From Pantoea sp. RIT-PI-b (GTDB taxonomy: Bacteria; Pseudomonadota; Gammaproteobacteria; Enterobacterales; Enterobacteriaceae): a stretch of DNA of 64,000 bases. Positions 56,658 through 64,000 of this stretch are shown one piece after another. The DNA is taken from the NCBI RefSeq assembly GCF_001187905.1, contig NZ_LGIS01000012.1, positions 1 through 64,000 of the forward strand, in the 5' to 3' direction. The translations under genes were made by a program, and so were the position numbers. Position 1 is the stretch's first letter; each line of letters opens with the position of its first letter. The notes under the pieces were generated by a model. The model had not been told where the DNA came from. It did not search any database and was given only the letters and a program-made list of their open reading frames with translations.

Positions 56658-57004
56658 ATCTGAAACTGCTGATTTTTGTTACTGCGGTGCTGGCGGTGAT
56701 TGTCGTGGTGATGGTGATGCAGCGCTTCACCACGCTGGAGTTCGTCAAGCATGCGCGGCTGTTATTCAAAACCTGGTCGGTGTGGCTGGCGTCACTCGGT
56801 TCGATGCTCAGCGCGTGGGTGCAATCTTTTCCCAGTGCTGCGCTCGATGCGTGGAACAGCATGCCGCCAGATGTGAAAGCGATTCTGCCGCACAACTATC
56901 TCGGTTTGATTGGCGCCTTCATGGTGGCGATGGGCGTGATTGCGCAATTCGTTCGCCAGAAAGGTCTCAACCAGCAGAAAACAGCGATGGAGGAAAAAGC
57001 ATGA
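56654..57004 (+). CDS. Putative holin
   Basis: A 116-residue small membrane protein directly after the endolysin. Hydrophobic segments lie at about residues 4-22, 40-57 and 82-99, and the C-terminus is charged (RQKGLNQQKTAMEEKA), the plan of class I holins. I do not recognise a named family. Its place between endolysin and spanin genes, overlapping both by four bases, is the main support. It should make the inner-membrane hole that lets the endolysin out. Confidence 0.7.
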   Translation: MNLKLLIFVTAVLAVIVVVMVMQRFTTLEFVKHARLLFKTWSVWLASLGSMLSAWVQSFPSAALDAWNSMPPDVKAILPHNYLGLIGAFMVAMGVIAQFVRQKGLNQQKTAMEEKA

Positions 57005-57294
57005 CATTTCTCATGGCAATGCTCGGCGGCAGCTGGCACTGGCTCGCCGCACTGGCGGGCGTGATTGCCGCGCTGGCTGCCAGTTATTTCGGCGGTAAGA
57101 AAATCGGCAAGGTGCAACAACAATCCCAATCCGCCGTGGAAAACGCCGACAAAGCGGCAGCCCAGGCGGTGGCAGTTAATCAGCAGCAGCAACAGCTGCG
57201 CGAGGAGGCCAAACGTGTGGAAGCCAGCAATCTTAATCTTGATGACGCTGCTGCTCGCGACAAGCTGCAGCAATCGAAATACCACCAGCCCTGA
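57001..57294 (+). CDS. Inner-membrane spanin (Rz-like)
   Basis: A 97-residue protein with one N-terminal transmembrane segment (about 13-32, WLAALAGVIAALAASYF) followed by a long glutamine/alanine-rich helix expected to form a coiled coil in the periplasm (about 37-85, with QQQSQSAVENADKAAAQAVA and NQQQQQLREEAKRVE). This is the plan of i-spanins. The second spanin gene is embedded in its 3' part in another frame, the hallmark of Rz/Rz1 pairs. It overlaps the holin gene as ATGA. Confidence 0.75.
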   Translation: MTFLMAMLGGSWHWLAALAGVIAALAASYFGGKKIGKVQQQSQSAVENADKAAAQAVAVNQQQQQLREEAKRVEASNLNLDDAAARDKLQQSKYHQP

Positions 57295-57445
57295 AGCCCC
57301 TGTCGTCATCGACTCTGCCTGTACCCTTTTTTCCCCGATTTACACCCACGGCAATGATGCCGAGCGCATGGACGTTCGTACCGTGCGCGCCATCAACAAC
57401 CACAACGATCTTTGGGATCAGCACTGCGGCCAACCGGCCAAATAA
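57215..57445 (+). CDS. Outer-membrane spanin lipoprotein (Rz1-like), embedded start
   Basis: A 76-residue lipoprotein in the +1-shifted frame. The GTG start at 57215 is six bases after GAGGAGG, inside the i-spanin gene. The signal peptide MWKPAILILMTLLLATSC ends in a lipobox (ATSC), so Cys18 is lipidated. The tail has CTLFSPIYTHGNDAERM and NNHNDLWDQHC, like other Rz1 proteins. Together with the i-spanin it would fuse the inner and outer membranes in the last step of lysis. A longer open frame upstream from 57065 is not credible. Confidence 0.78.
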   Translation: MWKPAILILMTLLLATSCSNRNTTSPEAPVVIDSACTLFSPIYTHGNDAERMDVRTVRAINNHNDLWDQHCGQPAK

Positions 57446-57496
57446 CGCTGCTCTCACGCATTTGCATTACCTACCTGAAAAGCCGAGGAGGCTATG

Positions 57497-59242
57497 ATGA
57501 TCGAAGTTAACTCTTATGCTGAACTGCGCACCACTGCACCATCCAAAAACGGCGATCTGGCATTCTTACGCCGTTACAATCCCGATTCCACCTTCCGGGG
57601 CGGCGGTGATTTTACCGGTTTTATCGGTACCACAACGGCTGTTGATGATGGCGGCACGTTAGCGGTAGGAAACGGTTTCTACTGGAAGCGCGTGATTAAC
57701 AACCCTTCCGATATCAACCTCTATCACTTCGGTGCGAAGGGCGACGGTTATGCCAACGACACCGATGCGTTTAATCGGATGCTGGCATGGACGCAAAACT
57801 ACTCGGGGAACATCACCGCGTTACCGGTGCGTTTCCCAGGTGGTAAATTCCTGATTAGCCCAATTGATATCAGCGGTACCGAGCGCGCCTTCTTTGGCTT
57901 GCAAGGCGATGATGTTGAGCTGGGTTCTTTGCCGCGTACTACCATCATTTCAGACAAAAGCGCCAATACGGTGTTCAAGGTGAAGGCGCGTCGTACCTCG
58001 ATCAGAGGTATTGCATGGAATGGCCAGGCGTCGGCCGATATCACCACCAACAAAAGCACCATCACTGCCGATATGTGCAGCAACGTGCAGCCGTTCTTCG
58101 AAAACACCTGTATCGAAGGCACCACCGTAAATATTTACTGTTTCCGCGCGCAGAATAATGGCGGCACGGTAATCAAAGTGCTGGATACTCTCGACAGTAA
58201 ATTCGACCAAATCTACACCCTCTATACCTACGGACGCGTGTTTGATGTCGGCTGGTCGAACTCGCCAAAAGGCGCCTGGGATCACTCCACGGCGATTGAG
58301 ATCTGCAACTGTAACTTCCAGACCGGTTACGGTGACGCCACGCTCTATATGCCGCGCGTGACGCAGGGGATTTTGCGCAACGTATGGATTGAGCATACGC
58401 GCAATCCGGGCGATCTCTCTGACGGCGGCTGGACCATCGATACCCTGAATATTGAGGATTGCGGTAACCCATTCAACCTCAACAATGCGCGCGTCACCAT
58501 CCGACAGCTGAACCTGCAATCTGGCGCCAAACTCACCACCGATGCCGCCGCAGGACGTTGGTTATCTACCTTTGAATATGGCTATCGCCGTGATGAAAGC
58601 TACGGCAGCTTCCTGACCGGTTCGCTGCGTGCGGGCTATTTCAGCGGCTACAAGATCACCAACAATACCGACACCGATAACTGGTATCGCCTGGGACAGC
58701 TGTTTTTCCCGAATGCTAACCAGCAGTGGGTGATGGAGTTCATTGGTAAAGCGGATGCCACTCAGCCAACCGGCACCGCCGGTTCTCCGGTCAATGTGGC
58801 GGCCACCGGTAAAACCTGGATCAACCTGCAGCGACTGGAAACGGTATGGGCCGATGTTTATCACATGGGGCAACCCGCGGTGCTGGATATCCGCTACAGC
58901 CGTGTTGGCACCACCTATGCGGCGGTATGGGTAAAACTGCGGGCTAACAGTGGCGACACCATGATGAACCTGAAATGCACCGGTCCAACGCGTTTCGATA
59001 GCGGTTCATGCTCGCTGTTCCAGCAGGACTTCTCGGTGGTGACTGATACCACCAAACTGGGCGGCTTCAAACCCGCCGCGCGCTTCGGTCTGCATAATGG
59101 ACTGGCAGGTATCGGCGCCAATGAGAAAGGAGTACTTACCGTCGCGACGGCGGCCGGTACGCCGACCAATAAAACCGCGCCTACGGGCTTTGTGCTGGTC
59201 AATATTAACGGTGTCGATCGTAAGCTTCCCTATTACGATTGA
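57497..59242 (+). CDS. Tailspike-like beta-helix protein (pectate lyase superfamily)
   Basis: A 581-residue protein. The N-terminus (EVNSYAELRTTAPSKNGD, then YNPDSTFRGGGDFTGFIG) is a small head-like domain seen in tailspikes and in AmsF-type exopolysaccharide proteins. The FGAKGDGYANDTDAF motif (about 74-88) opens a right-handed parallel beta-helix, the fold of phage depolymerases. The C-terminal 150 residues are beta-rich. There is no signal peptide, so it needs lysis, or a virion, to leave the cell. The ATG at 57497 is five bases from GAGGAGG (the ATG three bases earlier is too close). It is the last gene of the module. Polysaccharide depolymerase activity is likely; the substrate is unknown. 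Confidence 0.78.
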   Translation: MIEVNSYAELRTTAPSKNGDLAFLRRYNPDSTFRGGGDFTGFIGTTTAVDDGGTLAVGNGFYWKRVINNPSDINLYHFGAKGDGYANDTDAFNRMLAWTQNYSGNITALPVRFPGGKFLISPIDISGTERAFFGLQGDDVELGSLPRTTIISDKSANTVFKVKARRTSIRGIAWNGQASADITTNKSTITADMCSNVQPFFENTCIEGTTVNIYCFRAQNNGGTVIKVLDTLDSKFDQIYTLYTYGRVFDVGWSNSPKGAWDHSTAIEICNCNFQTGYGDATLYMPRVTQGILRNVWIEHTRNPGDLSDGGWTIDTLNIEDCGNPFNLNNARVTIRQLNLQSGAKLTTDAAAGRWLSTFEYGYRRDESYGSFLTGSLRAGYFSGYKITNNTDTDNWYRLGQLFFPNANQQWVMEFIGKADATQPTGTAGSPVNVAATGKTWINLQRLETVWADVYHMGQPAVLDIRYSRVGTTYAAVWVKLRANSGDTMMNLKCTGPTRFDSGSCSLFQQDFSVVTDTTKLGGFKPAARFGLHNGLAGIGANEKGVLTVATAAGTPTNKTAPTGFVLVNINGVDRKLPYYD

Positions 59243-59257
59243 GGTCCAGCACCTTTT

Positions 59258-59288
59258 TGGCGAGGCCTCTGGCCTCGCCTTTTTTTGT
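59258..59288 (+). terminator. Terminator of the lysis module
   Basis: GGCGAGGCC and GGCCTCGCC form a nine-bp stem with a TCT loop and a run of T. It marks the right end of the phage-derived unit. Confidence 0.92.
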
Positions 59289-59368
59289 TTATAGAGCGGA
59301 GAAGGATATTTTGTTCTGTAAGCTCTTGCTGAAATGATTTCCGTATAATTTTTAAACACAATAATTGA

Positions 59369-59398
59369 TGTACACTTTAAGGTGCATTATTATGTGCT
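59369..59398 (+). promoter_or_regulatory. Candidate YafN operator
   Basis: TGTACA (59369), GGTGCA (59381) and TGTGCT (59393) are hexamers spaced exactly 12 bases apart before yafN. Phd/YefM-type antitoxins bind TGTACA repeats at about this spacing. The second and third copies match four of six. Confidence 0.45.
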
Positions 59399-59424
59399 TA
59401 ATAAAATATAATGAGAGGTGATTT

Positions 59425-59718
59425 ATGGAGCGAATTCTCGCGGAAAAATCTATAAATATTACTGAGTTGAGAAAGAATCCGGCAAAGTACTTCATTGATG
59501 AGCCGGTAGCTGTTCTTTCCAACAACCGACCTGCGGGTTACATGATCAGTGCTGAGGTATTTGAAGAACTGATCGATCTGTTGGAGGAGAAACAAGGAAG
59601 AGTTCATACGGCTGCGCGATTCAGACCCAATGCTAACCGTCTAAGTGACATTGCGGAGAGTGGCGAGAAACTGCTGCAAAGCGCCTCTGACAAGGATCTG
59701 ACCGAGTTCACCGAATGA
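59425..59718 (+). CDS. yafN: Antitoxin YafN (Phd/YefM family)
   Basis: A 97-residue antitoxin nearly matching E. coli YafN in its first half (RILAEKSINITELRKNPAKY and VAVLSNNRPAGYMIS). The N-terminal Phd/YefM domain dimerises and binds DNA. The C-terminal part, rich in acidic residues, wraps the toxin. It has a good ribosome site (GAGAGGTG) and overlaps yafO as ATGA. In E. coli the pair lies downstream of dinB in the SOS operon; here it stands alone, 17 kb from dinB, with its own candidate operator. Confidence 0.92.
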   Translation: MERILAEKSINITELRKNPAKYFIDEPVAVLSNNRPAGYMISAEVFEELIDLLEEKQGRVHTAARFRPNANRLSDIAESGEKLLQSASDKDLTEFTE

Positions 59719-60119
59719 GCATTAGGGTTTTAAAATCAACTTTGATTCGTCAACAATTGAGCCAGGCAGAGCTTGATGATTTAGTGGCGGATTTTCTGTC
59801 CTATAAAAAAGAGGGGGAGTTGCCAGATACGTTTGGTCGGGATGCGCTCTATGATGACGACCGAACCTATCCATTGGTAAAAGAAGAGCAGGTGGCTCAT
59901 ATTCATCTTGCCGATGCAGATGCACCTTTTCCCAAATTTTTACGTCAGTTCAAGCGGACCAGCGATCAGGCCCACTTGGTTTACTGTCAGGGTGCAATGG
60001 ATCCCAATGCCTATTTACTGATTATCATCCTGAAGCCCGAAGCGCATAAAATGGCACGCAATAATAACAATATGCATAAGATCGGGATGATGGCCGAAGC
60101 ATTCAGGATGAAGTATTAA
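59715..60119 (+). CDS. yafO: mRNA interferase toxin YafO
   Basis: A 134-residue ribosome-dependent endoribonuclease, alike to E. coli YafO along its full length, with LPDTFGRDALYDDDRTYPL (about 36-54) and the C-terminal KPEAHKMARNNNNMHKIGMM. It cuts mRNA near the ribosome and stops translation. It shares four bases with yafN. No yafP acetyltransferase follows as it does in E. coli. Confidence 0.93.
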   Translation: MSIRVLKSTLIRQQLSQAELDDLVADFLSYKKEGELPDTFGRDALYDDDRTYPLVKEEQVAHIHLADADAPFPKFLRQFKRTSDQAHLVYCQGAMDPNAYLLIIILKPEAHKMARNNNNMHKIGMMAEAFRMKY

Positions 60120-60141
60120 GTTGATCAAAAACCCCTTTTTA

Positions 60142-60170
60142 TAGAGGAGCGGCATAACACCGCTCCTCTA
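60142..60170. terminator. Hairpin between yafO and the ABC operon
   Basis: An 11-bp perfect stem TAGAGGAGCGG / CCGCTCCTCTA with a seven-base loop lies between convergent genes. There is no T-run directly behind it on either strand. Confidence 0.6.
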
Positions 60171-60174
60171 TCCG

Positions 60175-61245
60175 TCACCCTTTCGGGAAAATCCACACAT
60201 GGTTTTCCGGCAGCGCCAGATGGCAGTGCTGCGGATCGCGCACCTCGGTGCCGTAGGCGCGAATCACAAAATCGTCGCCCGCGGTACGGAACAGATATTC
60301 CCAGCGGTCGCCGAGATACATGCTGGTGAGCAGCGGCAGTTCCAGCTGATTTTCACCCGGTCCGTCAACCAGTCTCACGCGCTCCACGCGAATCACCGCC
60401 GTGGCGTCCTGCCCCTGTTGCACACCTTCTCCCGCTAGTCCCCACAATGCCCAGCCTTTTCCTTCGATACGCGCTTTACCGTCGCGCAGCTCGGTGATTT
60501 TGCCGTGCAGCCGGTTGTTGCTGCCCATAAACTCAGCGGTAAACAGGGTTTTCGGCGAGCCGTACATCTCCTGCGGCGTACCCTGTTGCTCGATCTTGCC
60601 GTTATTGAGCAACAAAATACGGTCGGAAATTGCCATCGCCTCATTTTGATCGTGTGTCACCATCAGCGCCGACAAGCCCAGCTTGATGATCAGTTCACGC
60701 AGGAACACCCGCGCCTCTTCACGCAGCTTGGCATCCAGATTTGATAACGGCTCATCCAACAGGATCACCGGCGGGTTATAAACCAGTGCGCGGCCAATGG
60801 CTACGCGTTGCTGCTGCCCACCGGAAAGCTGATGCGGGTGACGTTTGCCGAGATGACCTAAGCCCAACTGCACCAGCACATCCTGCACGCGCTGGGTGAT
60901 TTCAGCGGAGGCCACTTTGCGCAGCTTTAACGGATAAGCCACGTTCTCAAACACGGTTTTGTGTGGCCATAACGCGTAGGACTGGAACACCAATCCAAGG
61001 TTGCGCTCTTCCGCCGGGATCTCGCTGCGCGGCGTGCCGGCGTAAACGGTGTTGTTGCCAATAACAATGGTGCCCTGCGTCGGCTTCTCCAGCCCAGCGA
61101 CCGCGCGCAGCAGCGTGGTTTTGCCGCTGCCGGATGGCCCCAATAGAGAAACCACTTCACCGCGCTGCAGGTTCATGGAAACGCCTTTCAGCACCGGGTT
61201 GTCGCCGTAGGTTAAGTGCAGGTTCTCGACCGATAATTCAATCAT
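60175..61245 (-). CDS. ABC transporter ATP-binding protein (FbpC/AfuC-like)
   Basis: A 356-residue ATPase of the iron/putrescine/sulfate-type (CUT1-FbpC) group. Walker A is GPSGSGKTT (about 36-44), Q-loop VFQSYALWPH, signature QLSGGQQQRVAIGRAL, Walker B VILLDEPLSNLD, with the switch His in MVTHDQNEAMAI. A C-terminal TOBE-like regulatory domain (about 250-350) follows. It overlaps the permease gene by eight bases and is the last gene of the operon. The substrate is unclear: ferric iron, phosphonate or sugar phosphates are all carried by this group. Confidence 0.8.
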   Translation of the reverse strand: MIELSVENLHLTYGDNPVLKGVSMNLQRGEVVSLLGPSGSGKTTLLRAVAGLEKPTQGTIVIGNNTVYAGTPRSEIPAEERNLGLVFQSYALWPHKTVFENVAYPLKLRKVASAEITQRVQDVLVQLGLGHLGKRHPHQLSGGQQQRVAIGRALVYNPPVILLDEPLSNLDAKLREEARVFLRELIIKLGLSALMVTHDQNEAMAISDRILLLNNGKIEQQGTPQEMYGSPKTLFTAEFMGSNNRLHGKITELRDGKARIEGKGWALWGLAGEGVQQGQDATAVIRVERVRLVDGPGENQLELPLLTSMYLGDRWEYLFRTAGDDFVIRAYGTEVRDPQHCHLALPENHVWIFPKG

Positions 61246-63007
61246 GTAATTTCACTCCAAATCGCAGGGCAATACCCAAACCGACGACCACCAGCAGGAT
61301 GTTAATAAAGGAGAGGGCGGCAACGATATCAATCGCGCCCGCCGCCCACAGGGAAACCAGCATTGAGCCGATGGTTTCCGTGCCGGGTGACAGCAGATAC
61401 ACGCCGGTGGAGTATTCGCGCTCGAAAATCAGGAACATCAGCAGCCATGAGCCAATCAAGCCGTAGCGTGACAATGGAATCGTGACGTGGCGCGTAATCT
61501 GTCCGCGCGTGGCGCCAGTGCTGCGCGCCGCTTCTTCCAGCTCCGGCCCCACCTGCAGCAGCGTTGAGGAGATCAAACGCAGACCATACGCCATCCACAC
61601 CACGGTATAGGCCAGCCAGACGCTGAAGATGGTGCTACGCAGCGAACGCAGCCAGACGATCAGGTTATCGCGCAGCCATTGCGACCAGGCGAAATCAGAA
61701 AGCCAGCCCGCTTTGAGGGAGTTATCCAGCCACATCGGCAGGAACAGGAATACCCAAAGAAATGCCAGACCGGCCAGCAGCCCTGGCACCGCGCGCGGCA
61801 CCAGCACGCTGTAGTCGAGGAAGCGCGTAGTGTTGTCCGGTTTGCGGTGCATGGCGATGCCAATAAACAGATAACATCCCACCGCCAGCGCGCCGCCAAT
61901 GACGCCGATCGCCATGGAGTTGACGATAGCGCGCAGCAGGTTGGGTTGCGCCCAGATGGTCTGGAAGGTTTTGATCGACAGTTCATCCCACAGCGAGACG
62001 CCAACGCCCCAGTTGGAGATAAAGGCGCGCAGCACCACGCCGAGCAGCGGTACGCCAATGGTGACGGTTAGCCAAAAAGCGACCACCGCACCGGCAACCC
62101 AGCGCCATTTGCCCAGCGGCAGGGCGCGCGCCTGCGACGCTTTCCCTTTCACAGTGACGAAGCGGTTGGCGGTGCGCATCAGGCGGCGTTGCAGCATCAC
62201 CAGCGGAATGGTGATGCAAATCAGCACCACCGCCACCGCGGCCATCAGGTGATAGGACGGCGTGCCGAGTTTATTGGTCAGTTGATAGAGATAGGTGGCC
62301 AGCACCATGTTGCCTTCGGGATCGCCCAGCACCAGCATCAGACCGAACACCTCCAGCCCGAGGAAAAACAGCAGTACGATGGCGTATAGGATCGAGGGAC
62401 GTACCATCGGCAAACTGACCGCCGTCATCACCTGCAGCGGCGATGCACCGGCGATACGCGCCGCTTCTTCCACATCCGAACCCACGCTGCGCAGCGCCGA
62501 GGAGATATAGAGATAAGCGTGCGGCACGTGCGTCAGACCGGCGATCACCACGATGCTCGACATGTCGTAGATATTCCACGGCACAAATCCCAGCAGCGAC
62601 TGCGCCCACAGCGAGAAGAATCCCACCGGGCCCGCCGCCACCACATAACCAAATCCCAATACCATCGGCGAGACAAAAATCGGCACCAGGATCAGCGGCT
62701 CAATGAGGCGTCTGCCCGGTAGATCGGTGCGCACCATTAAGAATGCCAGAATGCCGCCCAGTGGAATGGCGATGATCACCAGGCCGAATGCCAGAATGAA
62801 TCCGCTTCTCAATGCCTTATAGAAGTCGGGATCGGTAAAAATAAATGCGAAGGACTCCAGGCTCCACTCTTTCGACGGTGAAAAGAACGGGGCGGAGAGG
62901 AAGCTTTGAATGACGATAAACGACAGCGGAACGTAGATAACCAGCGCGGTTATCAGCACCACGACGCCGCGCGGCAGGTTTTGCCACTTTCTGCGCAATG
63001 TACTCAT
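61238..63007 (-). CDS. ABC transporter permease, fused two-domain (FbpB/AfuB-like)
   Basis: A 589-residue permease with two fused binding-protein-dependent transport domains and about 12 transmembrane helices. Each half has its EAA loop: VGSDVEEAARIAGASPLQVM (about 175-195) and VGPELEEAARSTGATRGQIT (about 470-490). One chain thus forms the whole channel, as in FbpB-type importers. It lies between the binding-protein and ATPase genes. A hairpin precedes it. Confidence 0.83.
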   Translation of the reverse strand: MSTLRRKWQNLPRGVVVLITALVIYVPLSFIVIQSFLSAPFFSPSKEWSLESFAFIFTDPDFYKALRSGFILAFGLVIIAIPLGGILAFLMVRTDLPGRRLIEPLILVPIFVSPMVLGFGYVVAAGPVGFFSLWAQSLLGFVPWNIYDMSSIVVIAGLTHVPHAYLYISSALRSVGSDVEEAARIAGASPLQVMTAVSLPMVRPSILYAIVLLFFLGLEVFGLMLVLGDPEGNMVLATYLYQLTNKLGTPSYHLMAAVAVVLICITIPLVMLQRRLMRTANRFVTVKGKASQARALPLGKWRWVAGAVVAFWLTVTIGVPLLGVVLRAFISNWGVGVSLWDELSIKTFQTIWAQPNLLRAIVNSMAIGVIGGALAVGCYLFIGIAMHRKPDNTTRFLDYSVLVPRAVPGLLAGLAFLWVFLFLPMWLDNSLKAGWLSDFAWSQWLRDNLIVWLRSLRSTIFSVWLAYTVVWMAYGLRLISSTLLQVGPELEEAARSTGATRGQITRHVTIPLSRYGLIGSWLLMFLIFEREYSTGVYLLSPGTETIGSMLVSLWAAGAIDIVAALSFINILLVVVGLGIALRFGVKLHD

Positions 63008-63044
63008 AGTGAGACCCTGAATGGCGAAATCAGATAAGAGAAAA

Positions 63045-63072
63045 CCAGCGCGACGCAGCGGGTCGCGCTGGC
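63045..63072 (-). terminator. Intra-operon hairpin after the binding-protein gene
   Basis: A ten-bp stem CCAGCGCGAC / GTCGCGCTGG stands between the binding-protein stop and the permease; on the minus strand TTTTCTCTT follows. It may partly terminate or stabilise the mRNA so that more binding protein than permease is made, as often seen in such operons. Confidence 0.6.
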
Positions 63073-63081
63073 TTAATGCCC

Positions 63082-64000
63082 TTATTTACCGGCGGCGGTG
63101 CGCCACTGTTTGATGTAATCGAGGCGTTTTTTCGGCTGCAAATACTCCAGCAGGCTTTCATCCACCGGGATCGGTTTCAGCGCCGTGCCTAACATTTTGG
63201 TCATGCCATCAATGTCGTTTTTGCCTTCAACATCGTTGCGCAGGGAAGGGATGTCGGCCTGATTGGCCAGAATGCTTTGTCCTTTCTCAGACAGCACGTA
63301 ATCCAGCCACAGTTTGGCGGCATGGCTGTTACTCGCTTGCTGGCTGATAAAGGAGACGCGCGACAGTACTAGCGTGTAATCCTTCGGATAAGCGATCCCC
63401 AATGAAGGATCGGTTTTGGCGCGGGCTTCGGCATAAGAGCCGAGGATGTTGAAGCCGATCAGGTTTTCACCGGATGAGACCCGCTCCATCATGGTGCCGG
63501 TTGATGACTGCACCGCTAAGCCGCCTTTTGCTACGTCGGCCAGGGTTTTGAAATAGTTGGGATCGGCTTTCGCATCCTGCACCGAGAGCATGAAGCCGAG
63601 GCCCGATTTCTCAATATCGTAGGTGGTGACTTTGCTCTTGAACTTGTCGGTCTGGCTGGCGATCAGCTTGGCCAGCGCGGTGTGTGAATCAGGCACATCA
63701 GCGGCGGGGATCAGGCGTTTGTTGTAGATGAAAACCACTGGTTCGTAGGTGGTGCCGTAAGCTTTGTTATTCCACACCGCCCACTTGGGGATCTGGCTCA
63801 ACTCTGGCGATTTATACTCCTGCGCATAGTCGGTAGCCAGCTTCAGACCGGTATCCATTGAGGAGCTCCACACCACATCCCCGCTGGTGCCGCCCGACGC
63901 CTGTTCGCTGATAAAACGGTTGTACAGCTCGGTGCTGTTCATATCGTTATATTCAACTTTGATGCCGGGATAGGTTTCTTCGAAGCCTTTGATCAGCGGA
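63082..64000 (-). CDS. ABC transporter substrate-binding protein, partial (AfuA/FbpA-like)
   Basis: The 3' part of a gene whose start lies beyond the right edge; 306 codons are visible and the frame stays open to the last base. The visible protein begins PLIKGFEETYPGIKVEYND, a usual region about 40 residues after the signal peptide. It continues with GTSGDVVWSSSMDTGLKL, YGTTYEPVVFIYNKRLIPAA and SGENLIGFNILGSYAEAR, typical of the type 2 binding proteins of ferric, phosphonate and sugar-phosphate (AfuA) importers. I cannot choose among them. It is the first gene of the three-gene importer. Confidence 0.8.
   Translation of the reverse strand, partial: PLIKGFEETYPGIKVEYNDMNSTELYNRFISEQASGGTSGDVVWSSSMDTGLKLATDYAQEYKSPELSQIPKWAVWNNKAYGTTYEPVVFIYNKRLIPAADVPDSHTALAKLIASQTDKFKSKVTTYDIEKSGLGFMLSVQDAKADPNYFKTLADVAKGGLAVQSSTGTMMERVSSGENLIGFNILGSYAEARAKTDPSLGIAYPKDYTLVLSRVSFISQQASNSHAAKLWLDYVLSEKGQSILANQADIPSLRNDVEGKNDIDGMTKMLGTALKPIPVDESLLEYLQPKKRLDYIKQWRTAAGK

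Noticed and set aside
57065-57214. Longer upstream frame for the o-spanin
   Set aside because: It would place the lipoprotein signal peptide in mid-protein; the GTG at 57215 has an ideal ribosome site.

Overview
The window comes from the chromosome of a gamma-proteobacterium of the order Enterobacterales, most likely Pantoea or a close relative in the Erwiniaceae. The genus is an inference from gene content and REP-like repeats; the order is clear from the sequence. The backbone follows the Escherichia coli order almost gene for gene: end of a 23S-5S rRNA operon (rrnH position), tRNA-Asp, dkgB, yafC, yafD, mltD, gloB, yafS, rnhA, dnaQ, a second tRNA-Asp, yafV, fadE, gmhA, yafJ, yafK, dinB, pepD, gpt, frsA, crl, phoE, proB, proA. 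Metabolic and mobile modules are inserted into this backbone.

1-9390: rRNA/tRNA end and housekeeping genes (hydroxyacylglutathione hydrolase, lytic transglycosylase, RNase HI, DNA polymerase III proofreading subunit). 9397-25351: a 16-kb purine ring (hpx) catabolic island. It holds an allantoin permease (hpxC), regulator hpxS with allantoin racemase and allantoinase (hpxA, hpxB), the leftward oxalurate/oxamate operon hpxWXYZ, and regulator hpxU followed by an eight-gene operon: an ABC importer (hpxFGHI), ureidoglycine aminotransferase (hpxJ), allantoate amidohydrolase (hpxK), OHCU decarboxylase (hpxQ) and 5-hydroxyisourate hydrolase (hpxT). Together these take 5-hydroxyisourate to allantoin, allantoate, ureidoglycine and oxalurate products. 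Xanthine dehydrogenase and urate oxidase are not here. A strong sigma-54 promoter and an NtrC-like site precede hpxF, so nitrogen limitation probably controls it.

25500-37473: katG, a higBA toxin-antitoxin pair, yafV, and methionine salvage genes (mtnE/ybdL, mtnBCD, mtnA, mtnK) with MetJ boxes, then fadE with a FadR site. 37718-54222: gmhA to proA, with a lone FkbM methyltransferase, LexA-controlled dinB, an 82-bp REP array, and a sugar-type ABC transporter that itself carries MetJ-like boxes and may import methylthioribose.

54486-59287 is the most unusual region. It looks like the left immunity arm of a lambdoid phage (CI-type repressor, paired operators, PL-like promoter, boxA/boxB nut site, P22-type N antiterminator) joined directly to a complete lysis cassette (GH24 endolysin, holin, inner and outer spanin) and a tailspike-like beta-helix protein. 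No integrase, replication, head or tail assembly genes are present. It is either a selectively pruned prophage or a domesticated lysis-based release module, comparable in outline to type 10 secretion. After it come a relocated yafNO toxin-antitoxin pair and a binding-protein ABC importer (ATPase, fused permease, partial binding protein) that runs off the right edge.

Repeats are frequent between genes: REP-like hairpins, a 147-bp and an 827-bp long-inverted-repeat element, and a 64-bp palindrome.
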